Assembly: GCA_022826865.1 (NCBI GenBank)
Contig: JAJDUC010000020.1
Location: 1 to 41,794 of the forward strand
Origin: Anaerolineae bacterium
GTDB taxonomy: Bacteria > Chloroflexota > Anaerolineae > Aggregatilineales > Phototrophicaceae
Length of the DNA: 41,794 nucleotides
Direction: 5' to 3'
In this document: positions 40,253 through 41,794 of the stretch, in pieces
How positions within the stretch are numbered: position 1 is the first letter of the stretch
Layout: every line of letters begins with the position of its first letter
The notes under the pieces: generated by a model
What the model was told of the DNA's origin: nothing
The model's input: the letters and a program-made list of their open reading frames with translations, nothing else
Databases searched by the model: none
Program-made: the position numbers and the translations under genes

Positions 40253-40645
40253 TCAATCTTTCCGCGCCGGGAGTACCTCTTGCTCACGCGGCTTCACAAG
40301 TTTCTGCGAAAAGACAAAGACAGCATCCAGGATCAATACCGCTGCGCCGGCCGCCTCTTTGTCAATGGCAACCAAAATCAGCCCACCAATCAAGGCGATT
40401 ATCGCGATGCCGCCGCCAATTAGCTGGCCGCGTCTGGTAATTGTGGATGTCTCTGCAATGAGTTGAAGCGCTATTTTCGTGTTATCGTCTTGCTGTTTCT
40501 TTTCCAACGCCATTTGGTGTCGTTGGTTTTCCTCGTAGATCGGCAAGAGGCGTTCGTCAATTTGTACCGCAGCGAACTCAGCATGAACTTGAGGCGCGTC
40601 ATCATCGTTGGGAGCATCGTTGAAGGCGCCCCGGTCAGATAGCAT
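40253..40645 (-). CDS. DUF2335-like membrane protein
   Basis: A 130-residue protein with an acidic N-terminus, a charged helix (ERLLPIYEENQRHQMALEKK), a TRRGQLIGG segment and two hydrophobic stretches (GIAIIALIGGLILVAI and GAAVLILDAVFVF). The order (glutamate-rich helix with RHQ, then RxGQ and two helices) fits the DUF2335 family of small membrane proteins of unknown role. ATG at 40645 overlaps the stop of the upstream 76-residue gene by one base (TAATG), so both are translated together. The charged C-terminus KPREQEVLPARKD should be cytoplasmic. Confidence 0.75.
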   Translation of the reverse strand: MLSDRGAFNDAPNDDDAPQVHAEFAAVQIDERLLPIYEENQRHQMALEKKQQDDNTKIALQLIAETSTITRRGQLIGGGIAIIALIGGLILVAIDKEAAGAAVLILDAVFVFSQKLVKPREQEVLPARKD

Positions 40646-40875
40646 TATTCCAGATGCTCCGAGAGAAGTTTCCGATATTCTCCATTGACCGCAGCGACGC
40701 TGTCTTGGATCGATTCCTCGGCGCTAGGCCATGGCTGCGATACGACCGCCAACCAATGGTCTTGAATCCGTTCATACATTCTTAAACCACTGACTCCGAA
40801 TATGTCCAAGGAAGCGGCCATTCCGGTCAAGAATGGACGCAACGGCAAGATCGTTTCAGGCTTGAATCTTTTCAT
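40645..40875 (-). CDS. Small hypothetical protein, partner of the DUF2335-like gene
   Basis: A 76-residue soluble protein, MKRFKPETILPLRPFLTGM and onward, with a tryptophan-rich middle (QDHWLAVVSQPWPSAEES) and a helical C-terminus (AVNGEYRKLLSEHLE). I do not recognise a family. The gene is well supported by GGAGG 8 bases before the ATG at 40875, a promoter about 55 bases upstream and the TAATG overlap with the DUF2335-like gene. Such small soluble plus small membrane pairs are common in accessory units, but no toxin or antitoxin motif is visible. Confidence 0.65.
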   Translation of the reverse strand: MKRFKPETILPLRPFLTGMAASLDIFGVSGLRMYERIQDHWLAVVSQPWPSAEESIQDSVAAVNGEYRKLLSEHLE

Positions 40876-40930
40876 TGTCGCGCCTCCACTTCAAACAGCG
40901 ATTATTGGAGAGGGTAAATCAGACACCAAC

Positions 40931-40959
40931 ATTATACATGCCACACTATAGTAACCGAA
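40931..40959 (-). promoter_or_regulatory. Promoter for the small soluble/DUF2335-like pair
   Basis: On the minus strand a perfect TATAAT (40936-40931) lies 17 bases downstream of TTCGGT (40959-40954). The -35 is only a partial match. The leader would be about 50 bases. Confidence 0.45.
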
Positions 40960-41043
40960 TACGTTGTGCATGTGCAAAGTCTACGAACTCCGTGGTCTGC
41001 GAGTTGCCCCGAGCGTTTTGCCATCGCATAAAGTTGAGGCCCG

Positions 41044-41556
41044 TCAGCCCCGCTTCAGCGCTTCCCGCGCCGCCGGATTGTCTATCCGCGCGAGCGCCTC
41101 ACGCGCAAGTTTGCGCACACCGGGATTGCCATCTTGCAAGGCATTAATCAGCGCCGGCACCGCCCGCTCGCTGCCAATCTTGCCCAGCGCCTTGCAAGCG
41201 GCGCGCTTGACCGCATTGCTGGGGTCGAAAAGCGCCTGCGTCAAGCCGGGCACGGCCGGATAACCGATCTGAATCAAGGCGCCGGTGACGCCCGCGCGCA
41301 GGAACATGTCATTGTCGCGCAGCGCCGCAAGCAGCGTCGGCACCGCCGCCTCGGCCTCATCGCCGATCTGGCTCAAAGCTTTGGCCGCCAGATAGCGTGT
41401 GCCGGGGTCGGATTCGCGCACGAGCTCAATGAGACTTGGCACGGCGGGCGCATAGCGGCATTCGCCCAGAAACACAACCGCTGCCGCGCGGCGATGCGCA
41501 TCCTCGCCCGTCTGTAAGGCCAGCAGGGCTTCTTCCACGCTGTCAAAGGCAGTCAA
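41044..41556 (-). CDS. HEAT-repeat (PBS-lyase type) protein
   Basis: A 170-residue all-helical protein made of about five short HEAT repeats, each with the pattern A-V-P-x-L-I-x-L or A-V-P-T-L-L (AVPSLIELVRESDPGTR, AVPTLLAALRDNDMFLR, AVPGLTQALFDPSNAVK with a V-P, AVPALINALQDGNPGVR). Such proteins are scaffolds; some are phycobilin-lyase relatives and many assist protein-protein contacts in heterotrophs. No enzyme residue is visible. The start is TTG at 41556 with AAGGA about 9 bases upstream. It is a single-gene unit flanked by repeats on the right. Its partner protein is unknown. Confidence 0.85.
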   Translation of the reverse strand: MTAFDSVEEALLALQTGEDAHRRAAAVVFLGECRYAPAVPSLIELVRESDPGTRYLAAKALSQIGDEAEAAVPTLLAALRDNDMFLRAGVTGALIQIGYPAVPGLTQALFDPSNAVKRAACKALGKIGSERAVPALINALQDGNPGVRKLAREALARIDNPAAREALKRG

Positions 41557-41627
41557 TTGCTGGTCCTTCCCGCAAAAAGAGCGGCGTACAGTCGCCGCAT
41601 CGCTGGGATTCTAGCAGAGGGAGGATG

Positions 41628-41657
41628 ATCTCACCACAGGCGCAGGGGCCTAAGGCA
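41628..41657. repeat. CCACA-type dispersed repeat, degraded
   Basis: CTCACCACAGGCGCAGGGGCC followed by TAAGGCAGGGC is a weak member of the CCACAAAG family, again beside a double-hairpin unit about 50 bases away. Confidence 0.45.
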
Positions 41658-41709
41658 GGGCAATCGCATCAAAATCATAATGAGCGGTTCGCTACGAAAA
41701 TTGCGAAAG

Positions 41710-41783
41710 TGTAGGGGCGTCTCGTGAGACGCCCGTTGAAAATGGCCTGCAAATTGCGGGCGTTTCAGCGAAACGCCCCTACG
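41710..41783. repeat. Double-hairpin unit bounded by TGTAGGGGC and GCCCCTAC
   Basis: The first hairpin is GGGCGTCTC (41715-41723) with GAGACGCCC (41726-41734), the second GGGCGTTTC (41758-41766) with GAAACGCCC (41770-41778). The overall plan and length match the unit at 29885-29957, while the arms differ with matching changes on both sides. Confidence 0.85.
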
Positions 41784-41794
41784 GATTACATAAT

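Overview
The window looks like chromosomal DNA from an uncultured, heterotrophic, GC-rich bacterium. My best guess is Chloroflexota (Anaerolineae-like). This rests on gene style only: many sugar and nucleoside ABC transporters, a GT-C membrane glycosyltransferase with a C-terminal beta domain, scattered housekeeping genes, frequent TTG/GTG starts, and intergenic regions full of short GGGCG...CGCCC hairpins and CCACAAAG-type repeats. There is no rRNA or marker gene to confirm it, and I see no tRNA or CRISPR array.

Layout. 1-610: the cut-off 3' end of a transposase, then a repeat-rich non-coding stretch. 611-4318: three tandem paralogous GT4 glycosyltransferases. 4362-13236: a plus-strand carbohydrate-acid/sugar locus with a mandelate-racemase-type dehydratase or racemase, an alpha/beta hydrolase, a LacI regulator with its own promoter and operator, a solute-binding protein, two permeases (no ATPase) and two double-domain SnoaL-like proteins. 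13257-16579 (minus): a tight four-gene operon of ADP-ribosylglycohydrolase, PfkB kinase, YjbQ and nucleoside hydrolase, with the first three genes overlapping. 16769-18353 (minus): an orphan phage-type terminase pair (HTH small-subunit-like plus full ATPase/nuclease large subunit) with no other phage gene. 18644-20694: coaE and an orphan branched-chain-amino-acid-type binding protein. 20695-22077: a lower-GC island with repeats, a small proline-rich ORF and a three-helix membrane protein truncated by a 19-bp tandem duplication. 22078-25637: gatA and asnB. 25695-30949 (minus): a coiled-coil membrane protein, a Mak32-like PfkB protein, a double-SIS isomerase/deaminase, an M42-like metallopeptidase and a second nucleoside hydrolase, separated by repeat clusters. 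31113-32915: GT-C glycosyltransferase. 33191-40217: a BMP-type nucleoside ABC transporter (binding protein, ATPase, two permeases), with a small two-gene unit including a retropepsin-like protease between binding protein and ATPase. 40253-41556 (minus): a DUF2335-like membrane protein, a small partner and a HEAT-repeat protein.

How it fits together. The main theme is uptake and breakdown of nucleosides and sugars. A BMP/NupOPQ-like importer would bring in nucleosides, two nucleoside hydrolases would release ribose, and two PfkB-family proteins, an ADP-ribosylglycohydrolase, a SIS isomerase/deaminase and a racemase/dehydratase could process the sugars. Between these metabolic blocks sit accessory units of likely mobile or defensive origin (transposase end, terminase pair, disrupted membrane effector-like gene, retropepsin pair) and at least three families of dispersed repeats. 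The most unusual signals are the orphan terminase pair, the 19-bp disruption of the membrane protein, the nucleoside permease carrying an extracytoplasmic beta-sandwich domain, and the compensatorily varying hairpin family.
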